Below, in pieces: positions 47,949 through 56,678 of a stretch of 64,000 bases of DNA. The DNA lies in contig JAIDDJ010000032.1 in NCBI GenBank assembly GCA_029055345.1, forward strand, positions 1 to 64,000, read 5' to 3'. The notes beneath the pieces are model-generated. The model made no database searches. It had not been told where the DNA came from and was given only the letters and a program-made list of their open reading frames with translations. Within the stretch, counting starts at the first letter, position 1. Every line of letters begins with the position of its first letter. The DNA is from Muribaculaceae bacterium (GTDB lineage Bacteria; Bacteroidota; Bacteroidia; Bacteroidales; Muribaculaceae). The translations under genes and the position numbers were made by a program.

Positions 47949-49217
47949 ATGAGAAAAATGAGATATATAAAAACTATGATGCTGGCCTTGACGGCACTGG
48001 TACTGCCGGCTCAGTCTCTTCTTGCAGTGACCGATAAGGAAATGGAGGAGGCCCGCACCTATACGGCCAAATCTTATTTACGCTACGTAAACAACGGTTC
48101 GGGATATCTTGACGAAGTCAACGTGAAGACAATGTCGGAACTCAATTCCAAGCTAAAGGCCAAGGAGAAGGAGAATATCGCGGCGTTCAATGCTGTTAAG
48201 GTGCCTCAGGACTATGCCGCATGGGATAAAAAACAACTTGTGGAGTATTGGGCGGCCACGTTCTTTACATCGCCCGGTCTGGACCCTAATGGGAAGGGGG
48301 CGCGTCAACGTGTACGCAAATATATAGAAGAGATGACCGTCGCATCTCCTAAATCAGCTGCAGCTCAACCGGCAGAGACACCTGCCGAACCGGAAGCGCC
48401 CCGGAATGCCCCGACTGCCGAGACCGGCATTCCGGAAGATGGTCAACTTGCACCGGATGATGTGACACCGCAGGATCAGGCCGATATCCTTGCGGACCAA
48501 AAGGATATAGAAAAAGCTGCGGAGGAGAGCCGCGAAGACCGTCCCGAAGAGCAGAATCGCACATGGGTCTATGTGCTTGTGCTCGCCATTCTGATAGGTG
48601 TGGTGATATGGCTTGTGATATATGCCGCCAACCTTATGAAACGTCAGCCCGATGGAAGACGGGACGATGATGACGAGCCCTCAACTTCAGAAAATGAACT
48701 CCGCGAACAAACCCGTAAAGCTATTGCCGCAAAGAATCAGGAGCTCGAACAGATGCGCCGTGCCCTTGAAGAGGCCGAAAGACGAGCTGCAGCTCTGGCT
48801 GCCGAACTGGAGGCTGAGAGACGTGCGCACCGACACATTGAGCCGGAGCCAAAGCCTGAACCAAAACCCGAACCAAAACCGGTCCCGAAGCAACAGCTAC
48901 TCAAAGTGATTTACCTCGGAAGAGCCAATAAGAGAGGAATTTTTGTGCGTGCCGACCGACGCATCACCGAAGGAAGCACAATCTACCGTCTTGACACTAA
49001 TGACGGGCTCGTGGGAACGTTCCATGTGGTGGACGAACCAGAGGTAGTGGATCTTGCACTGACTGATCCAGCAGAATTCCTTGCTAACGGCTGCGCCGGT
49101 GAAGACCTCCTCGACACAGCGGGAGTGACCCGGATCACAACCCAAAGTGCCGGCACAGCAATTTTCGAGAACGGATATTGGAAAGTGCTTCGCAAATCCC
49201 GAATCCGCTACGAGTAA
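47949..49217 (+). CDS. Unrecognised membrane protein with coiled coil and PEPKP repeats
   Basis: 422 residues, family not recognised. An N-terminal signal or anchor segment (MRYIKTMMLALTALVLPAQS) is followed by a helical region to about 130 and a Pro/Ala/Glu-rich linker. One membrane segment lies near 206-228 (WVYVLVLAILIGVVIWLVIY). After it come an acidic patch (RRDDDDEP), a long coiled coil (about 243-295) and Pro-Glu-Pro-Lys repeats. A compact C-terminal domain (about 315-422) begins LLKVIYLGRANKRGIFVRAD. The layout suggests an envelope-spanning structural protein. It follows rpoN by 20 bp and may be cotranscribed. Confidence 0.7.
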   Translation: MRKMRYIKTMMLALTALVLPAQSLLAVTDKEMEEARTYTAKSYLRYVNNGSGYLDEVNVKTMSELNSKLKAKEKENIAAFNAVKVPQDYAAWDKKQLVEYWAATFFTSPGLDPNGKGARQRVRKYIEEMTVASPKSAAAQPAETPAEPEAPRNAPTAETGIPEDGQLAPDDVTPQDQADILADQKDIEKAAEESREDRPEEQNRTWVYVLVLAILIGVVIWLVIYAANLMKRQPDGRRDDDDEPSTSENELREQTRKAIAAKNQELEQMRRALEEAERRAAALAAELEAERRAHRHIEPEPKPEPKPEPKPVPKQQLLKVIYLGRANKRGIFVRADRRITEGSTIYRLDTNDGLVGTFHVVDEPEVVDLALTDPAEFLANGCAGEDLLDTAGVTRITTQSAGTAIFENGYWKVLRKSRIRYE

Positions 49218-49266
49218 ACCCCGATTTTAAGGGGAATATTCCGGCCGGGATTTAGAGAAAAGGCTT

Positions 49267-49601
49267 AGACTCCATCCAATAAAAAATGTTAAATGCAGGG
49301 CGGGCTCTTTTTGAGCTAAAATCTTGAATCTCTGAGGGAGCAGCCTTCGAGCTGTGACCGAAGAGATTCGAGATTTAAGCCAAAAAGAGGCCGGACGCAG
49401 GTAACTTTATTTTATTAGTACGAGCCATTATATTTAAATTGATTAAAATTAAAGTTTTTAAATTACTCCATTCATCGCATCTCAGGGGCATATATCGCCT
49501 TTTGCCTCAGTCACATAGCACGCTATGCTCCTTCGTCTGCAAGACGATATATGCTCCCTGAGATGCGACCCTGCATTAATATTTTTTATTGGATTGAGTC
49601 T
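49267..49601. mobile_element. Non-coding composite hairpin element, full copy B (335 bp)
   Basis: Terminal inverted repeats at 49267-49300 and 49569-49601 share AGACTC, ATCCAATAAAAAAT and TGCAGGG. The left arm (49302-49392) pairs CTCTTTTTG with CAAAAAGAG; the right arm (49475-49568) has a perfect 13-bp base, TCGCATCTCAGGG with CCCTGAGATGCGA. The layout and length equal copy A. Stem positions differ by compensatory changes (for example C-G in A against T-A in B). No open frame fits. It lies between the membrane protein and tRNA-Leu(CAA). Confidence 0.8.
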
Positions 49602-49674
49602 TAGAACGCGTTCCTAAACCGGAGTCGAGAATCAGGGATGAGTTGACTTAAACAGGCCGGAAAATACATTTTGA

Positions 49675-49706
49675 TTTGGAAAATAGATGAAAAGATATTA
49701 ACTTTG
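49675..49706 (+). promoter_or_regulatory. Promoter of tRNA-Leu(CAA)
   Basis: TTTG at 49675-49678, 20 bases, TAACTTTG at 49699-49706, a full Bacteroidota match ending 10 bases before the mature tRNA. Confidence 0.8.
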
Positions 49707-49716
49707 CAATGCAAAG

Positions 49717-49798
49717 GCCCTGATGGCGGAATCGGTAGACGCGCTGGTCTCAAACACCAGTGGAGCAATCCGTGCCGGTTCGACCCCGGCTCAGGGTA
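49717..49798 (+). tRNA. tRNA-Leu (anticodon CAA)
   Basis: 82 nt. GCCCTGA (49717-49723) pairs with TCAGGGT (49791-49797); discriminator A. The anticodon stem CTGGT/ACCAG encloses CTCAAAC, giving CAA. The variable arm is long and the T-arm holds GGTTCGACCCC. CCA is not encoded. Confidence 0.96.
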
Positions 49799-49801
49799 CG
49801 A

Positions 49802-49840
49802 ACACGGGGAGTGAAGCAATTTTATCTCCCCGTGTTTTTA
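49802..49840 (+). terminator. Terminator after tRNA-Leu(CAA)
   Basis: ACACGGGGA at 49802-49810 pairs with TCCCCGTGT at 49827-49835, followed by TTTTATTATAA. A strong intrinsic terminator separating the tRNA from the glycosyltransferase gene. Confidence 0.85.
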
Positions 49841-49919
49841 TTATAATAAGCGGGATAATTCTTTCGTTAACAATTTAGAACTAACCATCGGGCAAACTTC
49901 AGTCGCGCTTTCTCGAGCC

Positions 49920-51038
49920 ATGAACAAACAAAAAAAGAAAGTGATGCTTATAGGCTCCGGTACCATGAGCCTTTATCAACACCGGAAGGAACTGATTAGC
50001 CAGCTCATCTCGCATGATCTGGAAGTATCAGTGATAGCTCCTGACGGCGACGAGGCCTCTCTAATCCAGGATCTTGGATGCAATTACATCCAAATCAACA
50101 TGGAAACACGAGGCACTAATCCCTTTGCCGATATGAAACTGCTCAGCAGCATTGTTGCGACTATCCGCCGCGTAAAGCCGGATCTTGTGCTGACTTTTTA
50201 TACGAAGACAAATATTTATGGTGGTATAGCTTGCCGGATTACGTCGACACCATATATAGTCAATATAACCGGACTTGGATCCGCCATGGTTAGCGGCGGC
50301 CTTAAACAGAAATTGGTCTCTACCTTATACAAGGCCGCGGTAAAAGATGCCAACCTTGTATATTTCCAAAACAAATCTAACCGTAATTATTTCCGGGACA
50401 ATCATTTCGGCATCAATGCCTTCCAGATGCTTCCGGGTTCAGGAGTGGCCTTGGACAGACATAGACTGCTCCCCTATCCGGCTGACAACTCGAAAATAAA
50501 ATTCGTTTTCATCGGCAGGGTTATCGCTCAGAAAGGGATCGGCGAATTTATTGAAGCTGCGAAAAGCATAATCAGAAGATATCCTGAAACTGAATTCCAC
50601 ATTGTAGGGCCTGTCGAAGGGATAGCCGGTCCAATTGTTGAATCAATAAAGACAAATCCTCATTTCGTGGTCCACGGAAAGGTGATAGACGTGCGCCCTA
50701 TTCTTAAAGAAATGCATTGCACCGTGTTCCCCTCATATTATCCGGAAGGGATGGCCAACGTCCTGTTGGAAAGTGCGGCTGCCGGTCGACCGATAATTAC
50801 GACCGACTGCCCCGGGTGTGTTGAGACTGTGGAAGATGGCGTTACAGGCTTTATAGTGAAACCTCGCGATAGCAAAAGTGTGGCCGATGCCATGGAAAGG
50901 TTTATAGCATTACATCCGGCTGAAAAAGAGAATATGGGGCTCAAAGGCCGTATGAAAATGGAGCGCGAATTTGACCGTCAGATCGTGATTGATGCCTATC
51001 TCACCCAGATCAATTCTATCTTAAGCTCACTCCACTAA
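49920..51038 (+). CDS. Glycosyltransferase family 4
   Basis: 372 residues with the GT-B fold. The N-terminal acceptor domain begins VMLIGSGTMSLYQHRKELIS, and the C-terminal nucleotide-sugar domain contains FVFIGRVIAQKGIGEFIEAA and the E-x7-E region FPSYYPEGMANVLLESAAAG. It resembles enzymes that extend undecaprenyl-linked repeat units (PglA-type). The acceptor and donor sugars cannot be told. No membrane segment; it probably acts at the inner face of the membrane. Its stop codon coincides with the start of a repeat end (51038). Confidence 0.88.
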   Translation: MNKQKKKVMLIGSGTMSLYQHRKELISQLISHDLEVSVIAPDGDEASLIQDLGCNYIQINMETRGTNPFADMKLLSSIVATIRRVKPDLVLTFYTKTNIYGGIACRITSTPYIVNITGLGSAMVSGGLKQKLVSTLYKAAVKDANLVYFQNKSNRNYFRDNHFGINAFQMLPGSGVALDRHRLLPYPADNSKIKFVFIGRVIAQKGIGEFIEAAKSIIRRYPETEFHIVGPVEGIAGPIVESIKTNPHFVVHGKVIDVRPILKEMHCTVFPSYYPEGMANVLLESAAAGRPIITTDCPGCVETVEDGVTGFIVKPRDSKSVADAMERFIALHPAEKENMGLKGRMKMEREFDRQIVIDAYLTQINSILSSLH

Positions 51039-51060
51039 GGCTCCATCCACTAAAGCGCCG
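51038..51060. repeat. Solo end of the hairpin repeat family
   Basis: AGGCTCCATCCACT at 51038 is identical to the end of the solo arm at 62759. Its first base is the last A of the preceding stop codon, as for copy A at xerC. Only about 15-20 bp remain. Confidence 0.45.
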
Positions 51061-51071
51061 ATAACTGCGTT

Positions 51072-51965
51072 CTAATGACTGAAGAATACCTTCAGGCGCC
51101 GACGCCATCCTTGACGCCGCGGACATTGCGGAAGCAGCAACGATCTTGAGGCCAATGTGGCAAGGTAGATTAAATTTAGAAACTGTCTGTATAGCCAATT
51201 GAAATTAAGTTGATAATACACCCTCCTACCTGCTTCGGAGCGCTCCACACGAGACAGACTTATACTCTCGCCCTTTTCAAAGCTGCCTCCTTCCAGATGC
51301 TGAATGCGGGCTTCTGGTACAGAAAAAATCTTCCCTCCGGCTTTTCGGATTCTGGAACAAAGGTCTGTTTCCTCGTAATACATAAAGAAATGCGGATCAA
51401 ACCCTCCTACCTTCTCAACAACATCTCGACGGAGCATTAGATCGGCCCCGGTGATATAGCCGACCTCAAAAGGCCTTCCGGAATTATTAAAAATCCGATT
51501 CGATCCATATTTACGCTTCTCAGGTTTAAGGTTTAAAAACTCATTTATTTCCCACTTAAATCCGGGAAGTTGACGTCTGAAACTGAGTGTCGGTTGCATA
51601 TCGGTATTAAACAGATTACCGCCGCAGGCGGAAACCTCGGGGTGCTCATCCATAAAACGGACCAATATGCCAATAGCATTATTGAGGAGGATTGTGTCAG
51701 GATTCAGGCAAAAAAGATATCTTCCTCGTGCCACTTCAAATCCAGCGTTATTAGCCCTGCCGAAGCCTACGTTCTCATCAAGACAAACCACTTTGACTTC
51801 CGGATCCGTAGCGTACAGTTCTTTCAATTCCGGTTCAGATGCATTGTCGACTATAATAAGTTCATATGAAAATCCGGAACTGTACTTATGTACGGATTCA
51901 ACACAATCACGAACTTGACATGAAGTATGATAATTAACTATTATAATAGAAACATCAACATTCAT
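51072..51965 (-). CDS. Glycosyltransferase family 2, rhamnosyltransferase-like
   Basis: 297 residues from the ATG complementary to 51963-51965 (MNVDVSIIIVNYHTSCQVRD); a start 24 bp upstream is possible. The GT-A fold shows LIIVDNASEPELKELY, the donor-binding YLFCLNPDTILLNNAIG, and the acceptor-side VGGFDPHFFMYYEETDLCSR typical of WbbL-like enzymes. A C-terminal region (about 255-297) is hydrophobic to basic. It follows the flippase gene by 41 bp, so they are probably one operon. The sugar is not known. Confidence 0.87.
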   Translation of the reverse strand: MNVDVSIIIVNYHTSCQVRDCVESVHKYSSGFSYELIIVDNASEPELKELYATDPEVKVVCLDENVGFGRANNAGFEVARGRYLFCLNPDTILLNNAIGILVRFMDEHPEVSACGGNLFNTDMQPTLSFRRQLPGFKWEINEFLNLKPEKRKYGSNRIFNNSGRPFEVGYITGADLMLRRDVVEKVGGFDPHFFMYYEETDLCSRIRKAGGKIFSVPEARIQHLEGGSFEKGESISLSRVERSEAGRRVYYQLNFNWLYRQFLNLIYLATLASRSLLLPQCPRRQGWRRRLKVFFSH

Positions 51966-52006
51966 ATAGAATAAAGACTTACTGAACACGTTAATACAAT
52001 ATCGGG

Positions 52007-53365
52007 TTACTTATTCCAGATTCCTCGCGCGGTTCCATTAATTAATTTCCTTACTTGAATAATACCAAACCAAGAATTGAAAATCAAAAATGTAATGAGC
52101 GCAACACTCAGCAGCCCGACTACTCCATAATGACTGCACACAATTATTCCTATTGGAAGATAAAAAAGAACACAAAGACCCGTCATAATTGTTTGGAGCT
52201 TGATTTTACCAAATCCGAAAAGAATATTTGACCAAAGCAAAGACCAAATATAGAATAATTGGAACAAACAGACCAGAATCGTAATAATCATTGGAATCTG
52301 GACTTTATCACCAATCCATAATTTGTATACCCAGGGAGATACCAAAACCATTCCAATTCCACCTAATACTATCAATCCTGTGATTTTGACAAGACGTCTC
52401 GTTGTTGCTTTCATCCATAAATAATCGCCATTTACACGAGCCTCCGCATAAGCGCTCCAGAAAGGCGTAATTAATATATTAAATGCCATCGTCAGCACAA
52501 ACATATACTTATACGCAATATTGTAAACTGTGACTTCATCAGGACCCACAAAATGTGAGATAATGATATTGGTGGTCTGATAATAGGCAATATTGATGAT
52601 CTGGATGAAAAAGAATATAAAGCCCATTGACATTACACCGCGAACTAATCTGAACCTTACATATTTCCAAGATGGCCTGTAATCTTTAAGAATAGTCTGA
52701 AAGCACCAGATATTTGTAATAAAGTATATGACCGTAGACGTACATGTAACAGCGAGGGCAAGCCATATAAGTGAACCTTTCGTCGTATGTATCAAAATTA
52801 AAATCACACAATTTATTGCAATCTGAATGACTGTATCAAAACTGGAAGCCAAAGCCGGTTTCTGCACTGCAAGCAATAACACTTTTCCAAGACTGAAAAC
52901 AAATTGCCCAGCAAAGTTAGTCAATGCAATCTCGATAGTCCATGCCAAAACCGGAGCAAGGGAAGGATCTGTATTGAGAAGCTTTGTCCAATCCACAGAG
53001 AATGCAGCAATCGAACCTATTGACCATACAAATAATATTATAATACCGATCAATACATAAGACGTACTGACATAGATACGCGCTAATTTATTCTTTCCAC
53101 GCTCCTTAGCCTCAATAAATTTATTTCGTAATCCATTTCCAATCCCAAGATCAAAGAAACTTAACCACGAAACCATTGAGAATATTGTCAGCCATATTCC
53201 ATATTCATATTTTGAAAGATAATCTATAGTGAGCGGAACAACTATAAGAGAACATAAAATGCTTATGGTTTTCAATCCACTCATTGCCAAGATATTCTTA
53301 AGAGCACGCGAGGAGCGCTGACTTCCTTTGTTAAGAAATGCGTTGATCTTAGAATATGGATTCAT
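52007..53365 (-). CDS. Wzx-type polysaccharide flippase
   Basis: 452 residues, about twelve membrane segments in the MVF/polysaccharide transport superfamily. It begins with a short cytoplasmic stretch and TISILCSLIVVPLTIDYLSK, then YEYGIWLTIFSMVSWLSFFD and DLGIGNGLRNKFIEAKERGK, a typical Wzx segment. It would move undecaprenyl-linked repeat units across the inner membrane. The gene is visibly AT-richer than the core genes around it. It heads a two-gene minus-strand operon with the GT2 gene. Confidence 0.85.
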   Translation of the reverse strand: MNPYSKINAFLNKGSQRSSRALKNILAMSGLKTISILCSLIVVPLTIDYLSKYEYGIWLTIFSMVSWLSFFDLGIGNGLRNKFIEAKERGKNKLARIYVSTSYVLIGIIILFVWSIGSIAAFSVDWTKLLNTDPSLAPVLAWTIEIALTNFAGQFVFSLGKVLLLAVQKPALASSFDTVIQIAINCVILILIHTTKGSLIWLALAVTCTSTVIYFITNIWCFQTILKDYRPSWKYVRFRLVRGVMSMGFIFFFIQIINIAYYQTTNIIISHFVGPDEVTVYNIAYKYMFVLTMAFNILITPFWSAYAEARVNGDYLWMKATTRRLVKITGLIVLGGIGMVLVSPWVYKLWIGDKVQIPMIITILVCLFQLFYIWSLLWSNILFGFGKIKLQTIMTGLCVLFYLPIGIIVCSHYGVVGLLSVALITFLIFNSWFGIIQVRKLINGTARGIWNK

Positions 53366-53414
53366 ATGGTTTCAAATAACCCGTCAAATAAAAGAATGAC
53401 CATGTTTTATGCCG

Positions 53415-53444
53415 CAAAGTTACAAATTATTAAGGAATAATCAA
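53415..53444 (-). promoter_or_regulatory. Promoter of the flippase-GT2 operon
   Basis: Minus-strand TTG (53444-53442), 19 bases, TAACTTTG (53422-53415). The leader is about 43 bases. Confidence 0.75.
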
Positions 53445-53483
53445 GAATATGAAAATAAAATAGGAATAAACTGCCATAAATTT

Positions 53484-53514
53484 TAGCATAAGTTCTCAAA
53501 AAAAAGTAAATTTG
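53484..53514 (+). promoter_or_regulatory. Promoter of the MATE transporter gene
   Basis: TAAATTTG at 53507-53514 fits the -7 consensus; TTAG at 53483-53486 with a 20-base spacer is an imperfect -33. The start codon at 53549 follows about 28 bases after the likely start. It lies back to back with the flippase promoter. Confidence 0.45.
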
Positions 53515-53548
53515 TAAATTAAAAATTTATTGGTGCAAGTCTGAATTC

Positions 53549-54967
53549 ATGAAAGAAAATAAAGAAGAAATTGCATCTCCCGACAGGCTAAAGGAGCTTG
53601 GGGAAGCTCCGATCGGCAAGATACTTTTTAAGTATAGCCTACCGGCAGTTGTCGGCACAGTAGTAAGTGCCGTATATAATATCATTGACTCCATTGTGAT
53701 TGGTCATGCAATAGATGACCCCAATGTAGTGGCGGGGATGGCTATCACGTTCCCGGTAATGAATATTGTGACTGCGCTTGGAATGTTGGTAGGAGCCGGA
53801 GCAGCTACGAGAGTATCAATAGTGATGGGGCAGAACGATAAGCGAGTGGCAGAAATAATATTGGGGAATTGTGTCCAGCTTACAATTCTATTCGGCCTGC
53901 TCTATGTTACCGGTTTTATATTTTTCCTTAATCCGCTTCTGAAGGCATTTGGCGCCACCGACAATTCTTTACCCTATGCCCACGAATTTCTTATGTGGGT
54001 CCTTCCGGGGATGGTGCTGATGAACCTTACTTTCTCTTACAATAATGTGATGCGCGCCTCCGGGTATCCCGGCAAGGCCATGTATACCAACATCATAGGA
54101 GCAATCTTAAACTCGATTCTGGCACCAATATTTCTTTTCGTGTTCCATTGGGGAATCCGTGGGGCTGCTATCGCAACGGATATATCGATGCTTGTTACTG
54201 CCACTTGGGTAATGAGCCATTTCTTCAATACGAAAAATACTCTGCATTTCGCAAAAGGGACATTGAAAATCAATTGGCCGTTAGTACGCGGAGTTCTATA
54301 CATCGGTATGGCTCCTTTCCTGATTAATGTAGCCGGTTCGGGAGTGAATGCCATCATCAATAACACACTTGTGGATTATGGAGGCGACAATGCAGTAGCA
54401 GCGGTGGTGGTGTTCAACCGATATGTCACAATATTCGTGTTCATAATAATCGGTATCTGTCAGGGGATGCAACCGATTGTCGGTTATAACTACGGTTCGG
54501 GACGTTACGGAAGACTATTCCGTACATTCTGGACCGCAGCCATTTCGGCAGTAATAATCTCAACGCTCGGAGCACTCGGGGGAATTTTTAACCCTCGGCC
54601 CATCGCCTCAATGTTCATGACAGATCCGACTCAAATAGAATGTGCGATAAACTGCCTGAAGATTGCGCTCCTTTCCTTCTGGATGGTCGGATTCCAGATT
54701 GTTACCACTAATTTCTTCCAGTCATTAGGATTAGCCGGGCGGGCAGTCTTCCTCTCTCTTACCCGTCAGGTGATTTTTATGATTCCCTTGCTTTTCATTC
54801 TCCCCCCATTCATGGGGCTTGATGGAGTGTGGAGCGCTTTTCCCATAAGTGATACTGTAGCCACTGTCGTGGCCGCAATTCTTCTTGTCACTCAGATGAA
54901 AGCGATTAAGAATAAAGCAAAAGAAAAACCATTGGAAACACCTCTTCAAATTGAGAAAGATCTTTAG
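53549..54967 (+). CDS. MATE family efflux transporter
   Basis: 472 residues, twelve membrane segments in two six-helix halves. The first half opens LFKYSLPAVVGTVVSAVYNI and includes DSIVIGHAIDDPNVVAGMAI; the second half includes GICQGMQPIVGYNYGSGRYG, a MATE-typical motif. Family members export cationic drugs or metabolites using Na+ or H+ gradients. The lysine-rich tail is cytoplasmic. It is 66 bp before the VioA-like gene; a role in glycan export cannot be excluded but has no direct support. Confidence 0.9.
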   Translation: MKENKEEIASPDRLKELGEAPIGKILFKYSLPAVVGTVVSAVYNIIDSIVIGHAIDDPNVVAGMAITFPVMNIVTALGMLVGAGAATRVSIVMGQNDKRVAEIILGNCVQLTILFGLLYVTGFIFFLNPLLKAFGATDNSLPYAHEFLMWVLPGMVLMNLTFSYNNVMRASGYPGKAMYTNIIGAILNSILAPIFLFVFHWGIRGAAIATDISMLVTATWVMSHFFNTKNTLHFAKGTLKINWPLVRGVLYIGMAPFLINVAGSGVNAIINNTLVDYGGDNAVAAVVVFNRYVTIFVFIIIGICQGMQPIVGYNYGSGRYGRLFRTFWTAAISAVIISTLGALGGIFNPRPIASMFMTDPTQIECAINCLKIALLSFWMVGFQIVTTNFFQSLGLAGRAVFLSLTRQVIFMIPLLFILPPFMGLDGVWSAFPISDTVATVVAAILLVTQMKAIKNKAKEKPLETPLQIEKDL

Positions 54968-55033
54968 ACTTTGAATCCATTGGATCTTTCAAAATGTATT
55001 CGAATATTTAGACGATAATTAAGAACATAAAAT

Positions 55034-56143
55034 ATGAGCCATCAACAAATAACGGTTACCTCACCCTTACTTCCTCCAATCGAAGAGTTCATGGAAAGCG
55101 TTAAGGATATCTGGAATCGTAAATGGATTACTAACAACGGTTACTATCATCAGAAATTAGAGAAACTCCTTTGTGAATATTTGGGGGTGGAATATATAAG
55201 TCTGTTTACAAACGGCACGCTGCCGTTAATCACCGCCTTGCAGGCTTTGCGCATAACGGGAGAAGTCATAACTACTCCTTACAGCTTCGTGGCAACGACT
55301 CATTCATTATGGTGGAACGGAATCAAACCGGTTTTTGTCGATATAGAAGCATCCACAGGAAATCTGGATCCTCAAAAGATTGAAGGCGCAATCACCCCTC
55401 GAACCACTGCTATTATGCCCGTTCACGTATATGGTAATCCCTGCGATGTTGAAGCAATACAAAATATTGCCGATAAATACGGACTGAAAGTAATATATGA
55501 TGCAGCCCACGCTTTCGGCGTGAAAATTGACGGCGAATCGGTTCTAAAATGGGGTGATATGTCAACCCTATCGTTCCATGCCACAAAGACTTACAATACA
55601 ATAGAAGGTGGAGCTCTCATTTGTAAAGATGCTAAAACAAAGCAAAGAATTGATTACCTGAAAAATTTTGGATTCGCGGGTGAAACCGAGGTTGTCGCTC
55701 CCGGCATTAATTCTAAAATGGACGAGATCAGGGCTGCCTATGGTATCCTTAACCTAAAAAATATTGACGCCTCGATTCTTGCTCGCAAACGCGTTGCTGA
55801 CACATACCGCAGAGAGCTATCTGACATTAAGGGCCTGAGAATACTTCCGGAACAAAAAAATGTTACATATAATTATTCGTATTTCCCTATCTTTATTGAT
55901 AAAGAGAAGTATGGTATAAGCAGAGATAATTTATATTATAAAATGAAGGAGCAGAATATTCTTGGCAGAAGATACTTCTATCCTTTGATATCTGCATTCT
56001 CCACGTACAGGGGACTTCCCTCCGCCACGCCGACCAACCTTCCGGTCGCTACAAAGATGGCTGACGAAGTCATTTGTCTCCCCCTGCATCATGACCTTTC
56101 TGACAATGATGTGTATCGCATAATTGAGATTCTGAAAAAATGA
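55034..56143 (+). CDS. DegT/DnrJ/EryC1 family sugar aminotransferase, VioA-like
   Basis: 369 residues, PLP-dependent. It opens with the VioA-type block SPLLPPIEEFMESVKDIWNR, and has SLFTNGTLPLITALQALRIT and VITTPYSFVATTHSLWWNGI. The PLP phosphate and ring contacts are in VIYDAAHAFGV, and Lys185 in SFHATKTYNT is the aldimine lysine. Closest in my memory is dTDP-4-amino-4,6-dideoxy-D-glucose transaminase, which aminates a dTDP-4-keto-6-deoxyhexose. The start of the next gene overlaps its end by 4 bases, and that gene is VioB-like, which supports this assignment. Other amino-sugar products remain possible. Confidence 0.85.
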   Translation: MSHQQITVTSPLLPPIEEFMESVKDIWNRKWITNNGYYHQKLEKLLCEYLGVEYISLFTNGTLPLITALQALRITGEVITTPYSFVATTHSLWWNGIKPVFVDIEASTGNLDPQKIEGAITPRTTAIMPVHVYGNPCDVEAIQNIADKYGLKVIYDAAHAFGVKIDGESVLKWGDMSTLSFHATKTYNTIEGGALICKDAKTKQRIDYLKNFGFAGETEVVAPGINSKMDEIRAAYGILNLKNIDASILARKRVADTYRRELSDIKGLRILPEQKNVTYNYSYFPIFIDKEKYGISRDNLYYKMKEQNILGRRYFYPLISAFSTYRGLPSATPTNLPVATKMADEVICLPLHHDLSDNDVYRIIEILKK

Positions 56144-56676
56144 ATTCTTTTTATTCTCAGAGCGAGTTGGAGATTTTAGGCTTCCAATCTGTTGGCAATA
56201 ACGTAAAAATAAGTCGCAAAGCCAGCTTCTATGATATCACGAGAATTCGTATCGGACATAATGTCCGCATTGATGATTTCTGTATTCTTTCGGGCCAAAT
56301 AACGCTGGGAGATAATATCCATATATCGGCCTACAGCGCACTATATGGTGCAAAAGGAATTGAGATTCATGATTATTCCGGGCTGTCACCGCGTTCAACG
56401 ATATTCAGCGCCATGGATGATTTTTCGGGCGAGTATCTGATTGGACCTATTCATTCGCCGGAAACCATCAACGTTACAGGTGGAAAGGTTGTAATTGAAC
56501 GATACTGCCAAATTGGGGCCGGATCAATTATTTTTCCGAATTTAAAAATTGGAGAAGGGAGTGTCGTGGGATCGATGAGTTTGGTCAATAAATCTTTAGA
56601 GCCGTGGGGAATATTTGCCGGGATTCCGGTACGGCTGCTTAAGGAAAGAAAAAAAAACCTTCTAAAATTCATTTGA
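56140..56676 (+). CDS. LbetaH acyltransferase, VioB-like
   Basis: 178 residues of left-handed beta-helix (GHNVRIDDFCILSGQITLGD, ISAYSALYGAKGIEIHDYSG, IGAGSIIFPNLKIGEGSVVG). Opening residues NSFYSQSELEILGFQSVGNN and the FSAMDDFSGEYLIGP segment resemble VioB, which acetylates dTDP-4-amino-4,6-dideoxyglucose. Together with the preceding aminotransferase it would yield dTDP-4-acetamido-4,6-dideoxyglucose for a surface glycan. It overlaps the aminotransferase by 4 bases. Acceptor identity is inferred from the pair. Confidence 0.82.
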   Translation: MNSFYSQSELEILGFQSVGNNVKISRKASFYDITRIRIGHNVRIDDFCILSGQITLGDNIHISAYSALYGAKGIEIHDYSGLSPRSTIFSAMDDFSGEYLIGPIHSPETINVTGGKVVIERYCQIGAGSIIFPNLKIGEGSVVGSMSLVNKSLEPWGIFAGIPVRLLKERKKNLLKFI

Positions 56677-56678
56677 TT

